Of a stretch of 28,943 nt of DNA, positions 1 through 7,472 are shown one piece after another; the stretch's first letter is position 1; each line of letters starts with the position of its first letter. Source of the stretch: T1Sed10-7 sp046540855. GTDB lineage: Bacteria; Actinomycetota; Nitriliruptoria; Nitriliruptorales; Nitriliruptoraceae. Made by a program: the position numbers and the translations under genes. The stretch spans positions 1 to 28,943 of the forward strand of contig JBKHEJ010000009.1 of NCBI GenBank assembly GCA_046540855.1, in the 5' to 3' direction. Under the pieces are notes generated by a model, which did no database searches, was not told the DNA's origin, and saw nothing but the letters and a program-made list of their open reading frames with translations.

Positions 1-128
1 TCGGCCGGTTCGTCGGCGACGTCCTCGGGCACGGTCTGGGCGGGGACAGCCTCGGGTTCGTTGTCGGTGCCGCAGGCGGCGAGCACGACGAACAGCAGGG
101 CAACAGCGAGCGATCGGGGAGTGGTCAT
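1..128 (-). CDS. Small lipoprotein, N-terminal part (cut by window edge)
   Basis: Only the first 42 codons are in the window. The ATG at 128-126 opens a frame that begins with a basic N-terminus, a short hydrophobic stretch and a lipobox ending LAAC, so the product is expected to be exported and lipid-anchored. After the cysteine the chain is acidic and proline-rich (GTDNEPEAVPAQ), as in a surface linker. The start region closely resembles that of the next gene on the same strand (start at 796): both have a VLF/LLF core, a (T/A)xCGTD lipobox region and the same 17-base block 4 bases before the start. The two are therefore probably tandem duplicates. Function unknown; the domain that would define it lies outside the window. 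Confidence 0.6.
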   Translation of the reverse strand, partial: MTTPRSLAVALLFVVLAACGTDNEPEAVPAQTVPEDVADEPA

Positions 129-220
129 CGGCGTCTCGTTGTCGTCGGGGCCGGATGGGATCGGCGGGTCGGGCGGGTCGGCGAGGGCGGATGGGTGGGG
201 CGGTCAGGCAGGCCGTGACG

Positions 221-796
221 TCACTCGCCGCGAAGCACCGTGTCGGCCGCGGCGGTGCCCTGGAACGTCACGCCGGCGATCGTCACGTCGATGTCGATGC
301 AGGCGCCGTCGTCCTCCAACCGCTGCAGGTCGATCGTGCCGGCGAGGTCCTCGCCGAACAGCGGGTCGATGCGCTCGGCGGTGATGAGGCTGGCCGCGAA
401 GGCGGTGCGTCCCGTGCCGGGCAGCGTGGCCGTGTCACCGGTGCCGAGCTGCGGGTCGTCGGTCGCGGCGCCCTGCTCGCCGAGGTCGAGCCACACCAGC
501 TGCCCGGACTCGGTCGGGAAGTCCGGCGGGCGGCCCGCAACGTCGTGCTCGGCGATGGGGAAGTCAGCCGCGAAGACCGTGACGACCTCGCCGCCGTAGA
601 TGGTCTGGATGTTGGCGGAGTCCAGCGTGGACGTCGTGCCGTCCGGCTTGGTCAGCTCGATCGAGGTGGTGCAGGCGGTCTCACCATCGGTGTTCGCGGC
701 CGCAGCCGCGGGTTCGGCGTCGGTGTCCGTGCCGCAGCCTGTGAGCGCGACGAAGAGCACGGCGGAGGCGAGCAGTCGGCTGGGGCGGATCGGCAT
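221..796 (-). CDS. Small lipoprotein of unknown function
   Basis: This 191-residue product starts at the ATG 796-794. It has a signal peptide (MPIRPSRLLASAVLFVALTG) followed by the lipobox cysteine at residue 21, then an alanine-rich, acidic linker. The mature part (about residues 40-191) is predicted to be beta-rich and contains two more cysteines, in ETACTTS and DDGACID, which could form a disulfide outside the cell. It looks like an extracellular, lipid-anchored domain. I recognise no catalytic motif and no named family. A longer frame runs upstream to 940, but the signal peptide fixes the start at 796. No strong Shine-Dalgarno is visible. The partial gene at 1-128 looks like its paralog, 92 bases further on in the same direction. 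Confidence 0.65.
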   Translation of the reverse strand: MPIRPSRLLASAVLFVALTGCGTDTDAEPAAAAANTDGETACTTSIELTKPDGTTSTLDSANIQTIYGGEVVTVFAADFPIAEHDVAGRPPDFPTESGQLVWLDLGEQGAATDDPQLGTGDTATLPGTGRTAFAASLITAERIDPLFGEDLAGTIDLQRLEDDGACIDIDVTIAGVTFQGTAAADTVLRGE

Positions 797-1103
797 CGTC
801 GTCTCGTTGTCGTCGGTGGGCAGGCGTCGGACACGGATCAGGTACAGGTCGACCCGTCGCCCGCCGCGCAGGGACCACCAGGCCTGACGGGGATCGAGGC
901 GTGGCATCCGTGGTCGTTGGATCGTGCGCGGGGCAGGCATCGGGGTCGGGCGACGGCTCCCGGTCCCGCCGTCCGAACAGCGTCAGCAGCGGGGAGCCGA
1001 GGTTCCCCGGGCCGGAGACCATCACCTCGGGAGGACGGAGGACGTTGGGAACCGGCTCGAGGAGCACGGAAGGGAGGCTACGAACCCACCCGCGAGGACG
1101 GCT
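797..1103. other. Intergenic region between divergent genes
   Basis: About 300 bases separate the start of the lipoprotein gene (minus) from the start of the LuxR-type regulator (plus), so promoters for both should lie here. I see no convincing -35/-10 pair, no strong palindrome and no RNA gene. The end nearest the regulator carries purine-rich Shine-Dalgarno-like stretches (GGGAGG near 1073 and GAGGA at 1094-1098). Confidence 0.4.
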
Positions 1104-3851
1104 ATGGGAACTTCTACTCAACATCTCCGCATGAGTACCAACGCCCCTTGCGATTACGCTGCGCGAACCATGCAGCCGATAGACCCGCCTTCCGCCCTCG
1201 TCGGTGACCTCGTCACGACGTGGCGCGCCTGCGCCGCCGGTGCGAGCGCGGTCCGCGTCCTGGTCGGACCCGCCGGCATCGGCAAGTCGACGATCCTGTC
1301 GACGTTGGCCGCAGACGTCGGTGAGCGCGCCATCGGGTTGCGCTGCCAGGGCGGCGCGCTCGCTCCGGCCGGGTCGACCGCGGCATCGTTGCTCGCCGCC
1401 CTCGGTGCCGATGCGACAGGCGGGGACACCGGGGACCCGCTCCCCCTCGCTGACCGGCTCGAAGCAGCCCTGCTGTCGGCGACCGGGGACGGGCCGCTGG
1501 CCGTCCTCATCGACGATCTCCACGAGGCCGACCCCGTCAGCGGGATCGCCCTCGGTCTGGCAGCACGCCGGGCCCGCGTCTCCGGCCTACTGCTCGTGGC
1601 CGTGTCCCGGCCCTCCCAGGAGGTGCTGCGGCTGACCGAGGGGTTGCCCCTGCGGGACGTCGCCCCCCTCGACGAGGATGCGAGCCGTGCCCTGCTCCTG
1701 GCCTCCAGCGAGCACCCGATCGATGACGCCGTCACCGAGCGGCTGCTCGCCGTCGCGCAGGGCTCCCCGCTCGCGCTGACGCGGCTGCCGCAGCTGTTCC
1801 GCGCCGAGGAGCTGTCGGGGTCGGCGCCTCTGCCCCGGCCGCTGCCGCTCGACGGTGACCTTCGAGCGGTCTTCAGCGGCCAGATCGCGAGGCTGAGCGA
1901 GCCGGCCCGGGCACTCCTCGAAGCGGCGGCGGTCTCCGAGCACGGTGACTGGGCGGCGATCTGCCGCTGCACCGACGTCGACGTCGAGGCGGGGCTCGAT
2001 GACCTGCTCCGCCAGGGGGTCGCCACGGTCACCGGCGGACGCTTCCGGCCGAGCCACCCCCTGCTGTTGGAGGCGGCGGTCGCGCACCTCGATCCCTCCA
2101 ACCGTCGCCGGCTGGAGCGGTGCTTCGCTGAGGATCCCCACCTCCCTCCGGCGAGCCGGCTCCTCCACCGCGCCCGGGCAGCGGTCTCCCCCGATCCGGC
2201 CCTCGGCCGCGACCTCGCGACCGCGGCGGCGACCCTGCTCGGCGAGGGCGGTGGGGAACTGGCCGGTCGGTTGCTCGACGTGGCGCTGACCCATGCGAAC
2301 GAGCCGAGTGAGCGCTGGTCCCTGCTGCTGCGTAGCGCCGAGGCGTACGGGCTGTCGGGGGATCCGGCCACCGCGCGGGCCCGCCTGGCCACGGTCGTCG
2401 AGGAGGCGCCGCTCGATCCGGTGGGCATCCTCGCGTCGATCCCGCTCGCGGCGATGGAGTCGCTGAGCGGCTCGCCGCGTCGGGGGGTGCAGCGCCTGCT
2501 CGAGTGCGCGCAGGCGGCATCGCCGGAACTGGCCGTGCCGATCGCGCTCGCCCAGCCGATCCCGCTAGGCATGCTCGGCGACGTCCCGGCCATCGTGCGC
2601 GCCACGTCCACCGTCGTGGACGCGCTACCGGTCGGCAGTGCCGAGCACGCTGCCGCCACCATCATCCACAGCCACGGGCTCTTCGCACTCGATGAGGCGG
2701 CAGCGCTCGCGGGGCTGCCCGAGAAGGTCGAGGGTGCGGCCATCGCGGCCGGGCTCGCGTTGGACCCGTCCTTCGGCCTGCACGTGGGGCGTGCGCTCGG
2801 GTACGCCGAACGCTACGACGACGCGGAGCAGGCCCTGTTGTCGGTGATCGCGCGGGCACGCGCGACGCGTGCCCGGTCCTCGCTGGCGATGGCGTTCGGC
2901 GCGTTGGCGGACGTGCGGCTGCGCTCGGGGCGGTTCGATGACGCCCGTGATGCGCTCGACGAGGCGATCACCTTGAGCCTCGGCATCGGGCAGCGCGCGT
3001 TCGCTCCCTTCTGGCTCGGCATGCGTGCCCGCATCGACGCGATCCGGGGCGACGACCCGGACGCTGATCTCGGGCTGGGGGTGGCGATCGCCGAGTCCCT
3101 CGACCTGACCGGCGCGCTGTACTACCTGTGGTCGCACGCGGGCAACGTCGCGCTCAGCCTCGGCCGGCCACGGCAGGCGATCGTCGAGCTGGAACGGTGC
3201 CGGCGCTTCGAAGCCGGGATCGGCGTGCTCACCGCCCAGGTGTCACGGTGGCGGGTCGATCTGGTCGACGCCTACACCCAGGTCGGCGACCACGACGAAG
3301 CCCGTGAGGTCCTCGCGGAGCTCAACTCCGCGCCGGTGACACATGCGACGAGGTGGTCGCGGGCCGCGATCCTGTGGATGCACGGCATGGTCGAGGCCGA
3401 CCGTGACCCGGTGGCCGCCGCCGGCTCGTTCGACCAGGCACTCGCCCTCCTCGACCCCAGGATCGATCGCTTCGACACCGCTCGCCTGCACGCACATCGC
3501 GCACCGGCGGCGCGCAGGCTCGGCGATGAGGTCGCAGGCGAACGCGCGACGGAACAGGCGCTCGCCGGTTTCGAGGCGCTGGGTGCCTCGCGCTGGGCGG
3601 CGCAGGTGCAGGGCCGGCCCGGCGCCGGTGGGAGGACAGGTCAGGATCCCCTCGGGGTGCTCACGCCCGCCGAGCGCCGCATCCTCGACCATGTGGCACG
3701 GGGCCTGACGAACCAGCAGGTGGCGACACGGCTCGGGGTCAGCGCGCGCACGGTCGCCAACCACCTCTACCGCTCCTACCAGAAGCTCGGCGTCGCCTCG
3801 CGGACCGAGGCGGCCCTCCTGGTGGCGGCGGAGGCACGGTTGGGAGCCTGA
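1104..3851 (+). CDS. LAL-type LuxR transcriptional regulator (AAA ATPase + TPR-like + HTH)
   Basis: This 915-residue product has the layout of the LAL (large ATP-binding LuxR) regulators. The N-terminal NTPase has Walker A GPAGIGKST (about residues 55-63) and Walker B LAVLIDDLH (about 132-140). A long alanine- and leucine-rich helical middle resembles TPR repeats. A C-terminal LuxR helix-turn-helix (about 845-905) includes LTPAERRILDHVARGLTNQQ and SARTVANHLYRSYQKLG. Family members hydrolyse ATP, bind an effector and activate transcription, often of transport or catabolic genes. I chose the ATG at 1104 because GAGGA lies 5 bases upstream; ATGs at 1131 and 1170 are alternatives. It converges on the hydrolase gene at 3865 and diverges from the lipoproteins. 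No target can be named from the sequence. Confidence 0.9.
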   Translation: MGTSTQHLRMSTNAPCDYAARTMQPIDPPSALVGDLVTTWRACAAGASAVRVLVGPAGIGKSTILSTLAADVGERAIGLRCQGGALAPAGSTAASLLAALGADATGGDTGDPLPLADRLEAALLSATGDGPLAVLIDDLHEADPVSGIALGLAARRARVSGLLLVAVSRPSQEVLRLTEGLPLRDVAPLDEDASRALLLASSEHPIDDAVTERLLAVAQGSPLALTRLPQLFRAEELSGSAPLPRPLPLDGDLRAVFSGQIARLSEPARALLEAAAVSEHGDWAAICRCTDVDVEAGLDDLLRQGVATVTGGRFRPSHPLLLEAAVAHLDPSNRRRLERCFAEDPHLPPASRLLHRARAAVSPDPALGRDLATAAATLLGEGGGELAGRLLDVALTHANEPSERWSLLLRSAEAYGLSGDPATARARLATVVEEAPLDPVGILASIPLAAMESLSGSPRRGVQRLLECAQAASPELAVPIALAQPIPLGMLGDVPAIVRATSTVVDALPVGSAEHAAATIIHSHGLFALDEAAALAGLPEKVEGAAIAAGLALDPSFGLHVGRALGYAERYDDAEQALLSVIARARATRARSSLAMAFGALADVRLRSGRFDDARDALDEAITLSLGIGQRAFAPFWLGMRARIDAIRGDDPDADLGLGVAIAESLDLTGALYYLWSHAGNVALSLGRPRQAIVELERCRRFEAGIGVLTAQVSRWRVDLVDAYTQVGDHDEAREVLAELNSAPVTHATRWSRAAILWMHGMVEADRDPVAAAGSFDQALALLDPRIDRFDTARLHAHRAPAARRLGDEVAGERATEQALAGFEALGASRWAAQVQGRPGAGGRTGQDPLGVLTPAERRILDHVARGLTNQQVATRLGVSARTVANHLYRSYQKLGVASRTEAALLVAAEARLGA

Positions 3852-3868
3852 GGACGGTCCGCCCTCAG
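3848..3868. terminator. Inverted repeat spanning two convergent stop codons
   Basis: CTGAGG at 3848-3853 pairs with CCTCAG at 3863-3868 around a GC-rich 9-base centre. The repeat contains the TGA of the LuxR-type gene (3849-3851) and, on the other strand, the stop of the hydrolase gene (3865-3867). Its position suits a compact bidirectional terminator. The stem is short and there is no T-run, so the call is weak. Confidence 0.35.
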
Positions 3869-4770
3869 CGCGCGTGCTCCTCCTCGCCGCCGGGTGGACC
3901 GAGTTGCGCGTCCAGCCACCCGAGCACCAGGCGTAGCACCGCGTCCTGGTCGGGCTCGAGCATGAGCTGGTGGCCCATGCCTCGCAGCAGCCGTGCCTGG
4001 ACGCCGAAGCGCCGGGCGGTGCGGATGACCGCGCTCGGCGGGACGACCCGGTCCTCGGCGCCCCCGAGGACCAGCAGCGGGCTGGTGAGCTCGCCCGTGC
4101 GGCGCGGGAGTACCAGTTGCTGGGTGGCCAACCACGACTCGGGCCCGAGCCGGTCGGTGCCTCGGCGCGCGGTCGCCGGGTCGGTGCGGGGGCCGTAGAG
4201 GGTGGCTGGGCGCGGCTGTGGTGGGCGTCCTGCGAGCGCGCGGGTGAACGCGGCCGGGTCGTGGCGGGCCAGAGCGGTCGCGACCTCGAGCCCGTGGTCG
4301 GGCGGGACGGAAGCGAGCAGTACCCCCGCCGGCGCGGCGCGGTAGCGCTCCAGCACCCGCTGGACGACGAGCCCACCCATGGAGTGGCCGACGAGCACCG
4401 GCGGGGACGGCAGTTCGGTGACGGCCTGCAGGACGTCGTGCTCGTAGTCGCGCAGCGGCACACGGGCGAAGGCCTCCGGGGTCTCGCTGCCCCCGTGTCC
4501 CCGCAGGCTGACCGCGTAGGCGTCCCAGCCGGCGTCGGCCGCGGCCGGGAGCCAGTGCTCCGCGAAGCACCAGGCGCCGTGCCACGCGCCGTGGACGAAC
4601 AGCAGCGGCGGGCGTCCCCTCGGCTCCGCCGGGTGGGCCTCGAGCAGCTCCCGGTGGCGCAGCGGTGGGGCGGGCGCGATCCAGTCGCGGCGGCGCAGCA
4701 CGGGCTCGCGCCGCGGCACCCGCGGTGCCCCACGGTCGTGCTCGCTGGCTGCCCGGGGCGAGTCGCCCAT
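3865..4770 (-). CDS. Alpha/beta-fold hydrolase (probable esterase)
   Basis: This 301-residue protein has the full alpha/beta-hydrolase signature: an oxyanion-loop motif LLFVHGAWHG (about 57-64), the nucleophile elbow VGHSMGG with Ser130, the acid Asp240 in LGGAEDRVVP, and His267 in RGMGHQLMLEP. There is no signal peptide, so it should act in the cytoplasm. The first 45 residues are arginine-rich and look like a poorly conserved extension. Its ATG (4770) overlaps the TGA of the upstream flavin monooxygenase as TGATG, a sign of translational coupling; a GTG one codon upstream is an alternative start. Paired with a monooxygenase it could hydrolyse an ester or lactone product, but the substrate is not readable from the sequence. 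Confidence 0.88.
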   Translation of the reverse strand: MGDSPRAASEHDRGAPRVPRREPVLRRRDWIAPAPPLRHRELLEAHPAEPRGRPPLLFVHGAWHGAWCFAEHWLPAAADAGWDAYAVSLRGHGGSETPEAFARVPLRDYEHDVLQAVTELPSPPVLVGHSMGGLVVQRVLERYRAAPAGVLLASVPPDHGLEVATALARHDPAAFTRALAGRPPQPRPATLYGPRTDPATARRGTDRLGPESWLATQQLVLPRRTGELTSPLLVLGGAEDRVVPPSAVIRTARRFGVQARLLRGMGHQLMLEPDQDAVLRLVLGWLDAQLGPPGGEEEHAR

Positions 4771-6113
4771 CACGCGCCCACCCGGACCTCGTCGCGCAGC
4801 AGCGTCCCGAGCCGTGCGATGTCGCGGTCCAGCACCTGGATGTAGTCGAGGTGCTCCACCTCGATGGCGTGGCGGGTCGAGTCCAGCAGCTGGACCCCGC
4901 CCTGGGCGCGCTCGTCGAGGTGGTCGGCGCCGTCGGAGAGCCAGGCTGCCGCCAGGTCGGGTCGTGCCCGCTGCAGCTGCAGGAACCGGGCGAGCAGCAC
5001 GGTCTGCCAGTGGACGAGGCAGAACTGCCCGGAGTCCGGCTGGATCAACCCGATCACGAACAGGTCGTCACGCCCGGGGTGGAAGAGGTTGCGGTACAGC
5101 AGCGGCCGGCCGTCACGCCAGTGCAGCGCGTCCTCATCGAGGAAGGGGAAGCGGATGAGGTAGCCGGTCGCGAACACCACCAGATCGGCCGTCACGCGCC
5201 GCCCGTCGGTGAACTCGACCACGTCACCGTCGAAGCGCGCGATGTCTGGCACGGGGGTGATGTCGCCGTGGCCGACGTGGTAGAGCAGGGTCTGGTTCAC
5301 CGTCGGGTGGGTCTCGAGGAAGCGGTGGTCGGGGGTGGGCAGCCCGAGCCGCTCGTACCGGCCGACCACGAGCCGGGCGGTCTTCTCGAACAGCCACTGG
5401 GTGGTCCGGATCGGCAGGCCCAGGCTGAAGATGAGGTCCGAGACCTGGTCGGCGGGACGGCCCAGCGCGTACTTCGGCGCGTACCAGTAGGCGCGCCGGG
5501 TCGAGTGGTAGGCCACCTCGGCGCGCTGGGCGGCCTCGACGACGATGTCGCAGCCCGTGTTCCCGGCGCCCACGACGACCACCCGTCTGCCGGCGAGCTG
5601 GTCGGCGTGGTGGTACTCGGCCGAGTGGAGCACCTCGCCGGTGAAGCTCTCCTGGCCGGGATAGCTCGGGCGTTTCGGGAACCAGTTGTGCCCGTTGGCG
5701 ACCACCAGCCGGGCGTACTCGACCACCTCGGTGGCGCCGCTCGTGCGGTCGCGCAGCGTCACCCGCCAGCCGCCGTCCTCCAAAGGCTCGCAGCCGGTTA
5801 CCTCGGTGGAGAACCGGATGAGGCGGTCGACGCCGAAGTGGCGCGCGTACCGGCGCAGGTAGGCGAGCACCTGGGTGTGGTGCAGGTAGTCGGGATCGGC
5901 GTCGGGCATCGGGAAGTCGGGGTACTGCGTGAAGGGCTTGGAGGAGATCATGTGCGTCGAGGCGTAGACGCGGGCCTGCTCCCCGGCGATGTTCCAGTTG
6001 CCGCCGAGGTCCCCCTCGCGCTCGACCACCTCGACCTCGAAGCCCGCCTGACGCAGGTTCTTCGCCGCGGCGAGCCCCGAGCTGCCCGCCCCGATGACCA
6101 GCGTGTCCCGCAT
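4770..6113 (-). CDS. Flavin-containing monooxygenase (FMO / Baeyer-Villiger-like)
   Basis: The 447-residue product begins with an FAD-binding Rossmann motif VIGAGSSG (7-13) and has a second, NADPH-binding motif VVVGAGNTG (179-187). Just before it is the FMO fingerprint FxGxxxHxxxY, seen as FTGEVLHSAEY (157-167). A FATGY motif lies in the C-terminal third. This class uses NADPH and O2 to oxygenate nitrogen, sulfur or carbonyl substrates in the cytoplasm. The frame stays open to 6335, but the ATG at 6113 puts the Rossmann strand at residues 4-8, as is normal, and has a GGGGAG-type Shine-Dalgarno in range. The downstream hydrolase overlaps by one base, so the two form an operon. Whether it is an N-oxygenase or a Baeyer-Villiger enzyme cannot be decided from motifs alone. 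Confidence 0.88.
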   Translation of the reverse strand: MRDTLVIGAGSSGLAAAKNLRQAGFEVEVVEREGDLGGNWNIAGEQARVYASTHMISSKPFTQYPDFPMPDADPDYLHHTQVLAYLRRYARHFGVDRLIRFSTEVTGCEPLEDGGWRVTLRDRTSGATEVVEYARLVVANGHNWFPKRPSYPGQESFTGEVLHSAEYHHADQLAGRRVVVVGAGNTGCDIVVEAAQRAEVAYHSTRRAYWYAPKYALGRPADQVSDLIFSLGLPIRTTQWLFEKTARLVVGRYERLGLPTPDHRFLETHPTVNQTLLYHVGHGDITPVPDIARFDGDVVEFTDGRRVTADLVVFATGYLIRFPFLDEDALHWRDGRPLLYRNLFHPGRDDLFVIGLIQPDSGQFCLVHWQTVLLARFLQLQRARPDLAAAWLSDGADHLDERAQGGVQLLDSTRHAIEVEHLDYIQVLDRDIARLGTLLRDEVRVGA

Positions 6114-6325
6114 GCCTCCCGCTCCCCGATCGGCGCTGCCGATGGCGCGCACGGTAGTCCGGGGGCCAGCCGGCCGACAGGGCCCTGACCTACGGCCCGG
6201 AAGCCGGTCGCTGGTCGCTCCGCGACGCCGGTGAGCGCGTACGGAAGATGAGCTGTCAAGCGCGCGTCGGCGTGCGTTCAGCGCATGAAGTCTTGCCGTC
6301 TGGACGGAGCGGTGTAATCGTATTT

Positions 6326-6349
6326 GAACCTTCATATGAACCTTCTAAT
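6326..6349. promoter_or_regulatory. Candidate promoter/operator: two 12-base direct repeats upstream of lacI-type gene
   Basis: An unusually AT-rich patch holds two head-to-tail copies, GAACCTTCATAT (6326-6337) and GAACCTTCTAAT (6338-6349). The junction also creates a perfect 10-base palindrome TTCATATGAA (6331-6340). TTGAAC at 6325-6330 could act as a -35 element, with TAATG/GGATAC-like sequence downstream as a -10. The patch is 58 bases before the regulator's ATG, where an autoregulatory LacI operator would be expected. This is inferred from sequence pattern only. Confidence 0.45.
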
Positions 6350-6406
6350 GCAGGATACGTGCGAGCACCTCCTGGTGTTCGGTGGAGGTCAGAGGGACAG
6401 GGTGTG

Positions 6407-7402
6407 ATGGCATCCATCGTCGAGGTCGCGGCGAGGGCGGGTGTCTCCCGACAGACCGTCTCGAACGTGCTGAACGCTCCCGAACGGGTCCGCCCGGAGA
6501 CCCGGTCCCGGGTCGAGGAGGCCATCGAGGCGCTCGGCTACCACCCGAACCGCACGGCTCGGAACCTCAGGAGCCAGCGGGCGCACCTGCTCGCCCTCGA
6601 TCTGGCGCCGACCGGGCCGCACGAGGTCAGCCCCGTGCTCGACCGGTTCGTGCACGCCCTGTCCGAGGTCGCTGCCGAACACGGCTTCCACCTGCTGATC
6701 TTCCCGCGCACCGACGACCCGGTCACCTCCCACCTGCCGCTGGCCGACACCCGCACCGTGGACGGGTTCGTGCTCGTGGACACCGAACGGGACGACCGCC
6801 GCGTGCGGGTGCTCGCCGACCGGCAGGTCCCCTTCGTGACCTTCGGCCGGACCGGTGGCTCGCCAGCTCACGATGCCGTCGACGTCGATGGGGTGCGCGG
6901 TGGGCAGCTCGTCGCCGAGCACCTCGTGGCTGACGGCTGCCGGCGCGTCGGGTTCGTCGGCTGGCCGGAGGGCTCACTCGCCGGTGACGATCGCTACGCC
7001 GGGCTCACGGCGGGGTGGCTCGATGGCGGCCGGGCGCTCTCCGACGTCGCTCTCGTCCGCTGCCTCAACGTGGTCGAGGACGGCGTGCGGGCCGTCGACG
7101 AGCTCGCGGTGCGGCCAGGTGGGCTCCCGGATGCCATCGTCACCGTGAGCGATCTGCTCGCCGTCGGCGTGATGCGGGGCCTGCGCGCCCGCGGCCTGCG
7201 GGAGGGTCGTGACGTCCGCGTCGTCGGCTACGACGACGCGCCGATCTCCGCGCACCTGGAGTTCCCCCTGACCACGGTCCGCCAGCCGCTCGACGAGGTG
7301 GCACGGCGGGTACTCGCGCGTCTCCTGGCACGGCTGGACGACCCGGACGTCCCGGCGGTCACCGAGCTGCTCGAACCGCACCTGGTCGTCCGCAGCACCT
7401 GA
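6407..7402 (+). CDS. LacI-family transcriptional regulator
   Basis: This 331-residue protein starts with the canonical LacI helix-turn-helix: VEVAARAGVSRQTVSNVLN (about 5-23), then the hinge helix region with GYHPNRTARNLRS. The remainder is a periplasmic-binding-protein-like sensor domain, including the DGFVLVDT and VGYDDAPISAHLEFPLTTVRQP segments typical of the family. It should be a cytoplasmic dimer that leaves its operator when a sugar binds. The ATG at 6407 was chosen because the HTH begins right after it; AGGG stretches lie upstream. It is followed in the same direction by a sugar-binding protein, two permeases and a glycosidase, which are its likely targets along with its own promoter. 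Confidence 0.93.
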   Translation: MASIVEVAARAGVSRQTVSNVLNAPERVRPETRSRVEEAIEALGYHPNRTARNLRSQRAHLLALDLAPTGPHEVSPVLDRFVHALSEVAAEHGFHLLIFPRTDDPVTSHLPLADTRTVDGFVLVDTERDDRRVRVLADRQVPFVTFGRTGGSPAHDAVDVDGVRGGQLVAEHLVADGCRRVGFVGWPEGSLAGDDRYAGLTAGWLDGGRALSDVALVRCLNVVEDGVRAVDELAVRPGGLPDAIVTVSDLLAVGVMRGLRARGLREGRDVRVVGYDDAPISAHLEFPLTTVRQPLDEVARRVLARLLARLDDPDVPAVTELLEPHLVVRST

Positions 7403-7410
7403 ACGACCTG

Positions 7411-7451
7411 CTCCCGCGTGAGCGGGAGTGCTGCTCGTCCTCGGGACGAGC
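7411..7451 (+). promoter_or_regulatory. Two consecutive hairpins between lacI-type gene and binding-protein gene
   Basis: Hairpin A pairs CTCCCGC (7411-7417) with GCGGGAG (7422-7428) around GTGA, a GNRA-type tetraloop in RNA. Hairpin B pairs GCTCGTCC (7433-7440) with GGACGAGC (7444-7451) around TCG. Only 4 bases separate them, and the binding-protein Shine-Dalgarno follows 9 bases later. They could form an attenuator or partial terminator, an RNase-processing or stability element, or a DNA operator. There is no U-tract, so simple intrinsic termination is not favoured. Confidence 0.5.
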
Positions 7452-7472
7452 CTGACCTGAGGGAGGATACGG

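Noticed and set aside
1154..2743. Minus-strand open frame inside the LuxR-type regulator gene
   Set aside because: It is antisense to the ATPase and helical region of the regulator, and consists of Ser/Arg/Ala-rich shadow sequence.
3848..3868. Possible attachment or recombination site at the convergent inverted repeat
   Set aside because: No integrase, no second copy and no tRNA is nearby; a terminator between convergent genes is the simpler reading.
4665..6188. Plus-strand open frame across the hydrolase and monooxygenase genes
   Set aside because: The minus strand shows intact Rossmann, FMO and catalytic-triad motifs. The plus frame is Val/Gly/Gln/Arg-rich antisense sequence.
6114..6335. 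N-terminal extension of the flavin monooxygenase
   Set aside because: It would put about 70 residues of Arg-rich sequence before the FAD-binding strand and run into the divergent regulator's promoter patch; the ATG at 6113 fits the family.
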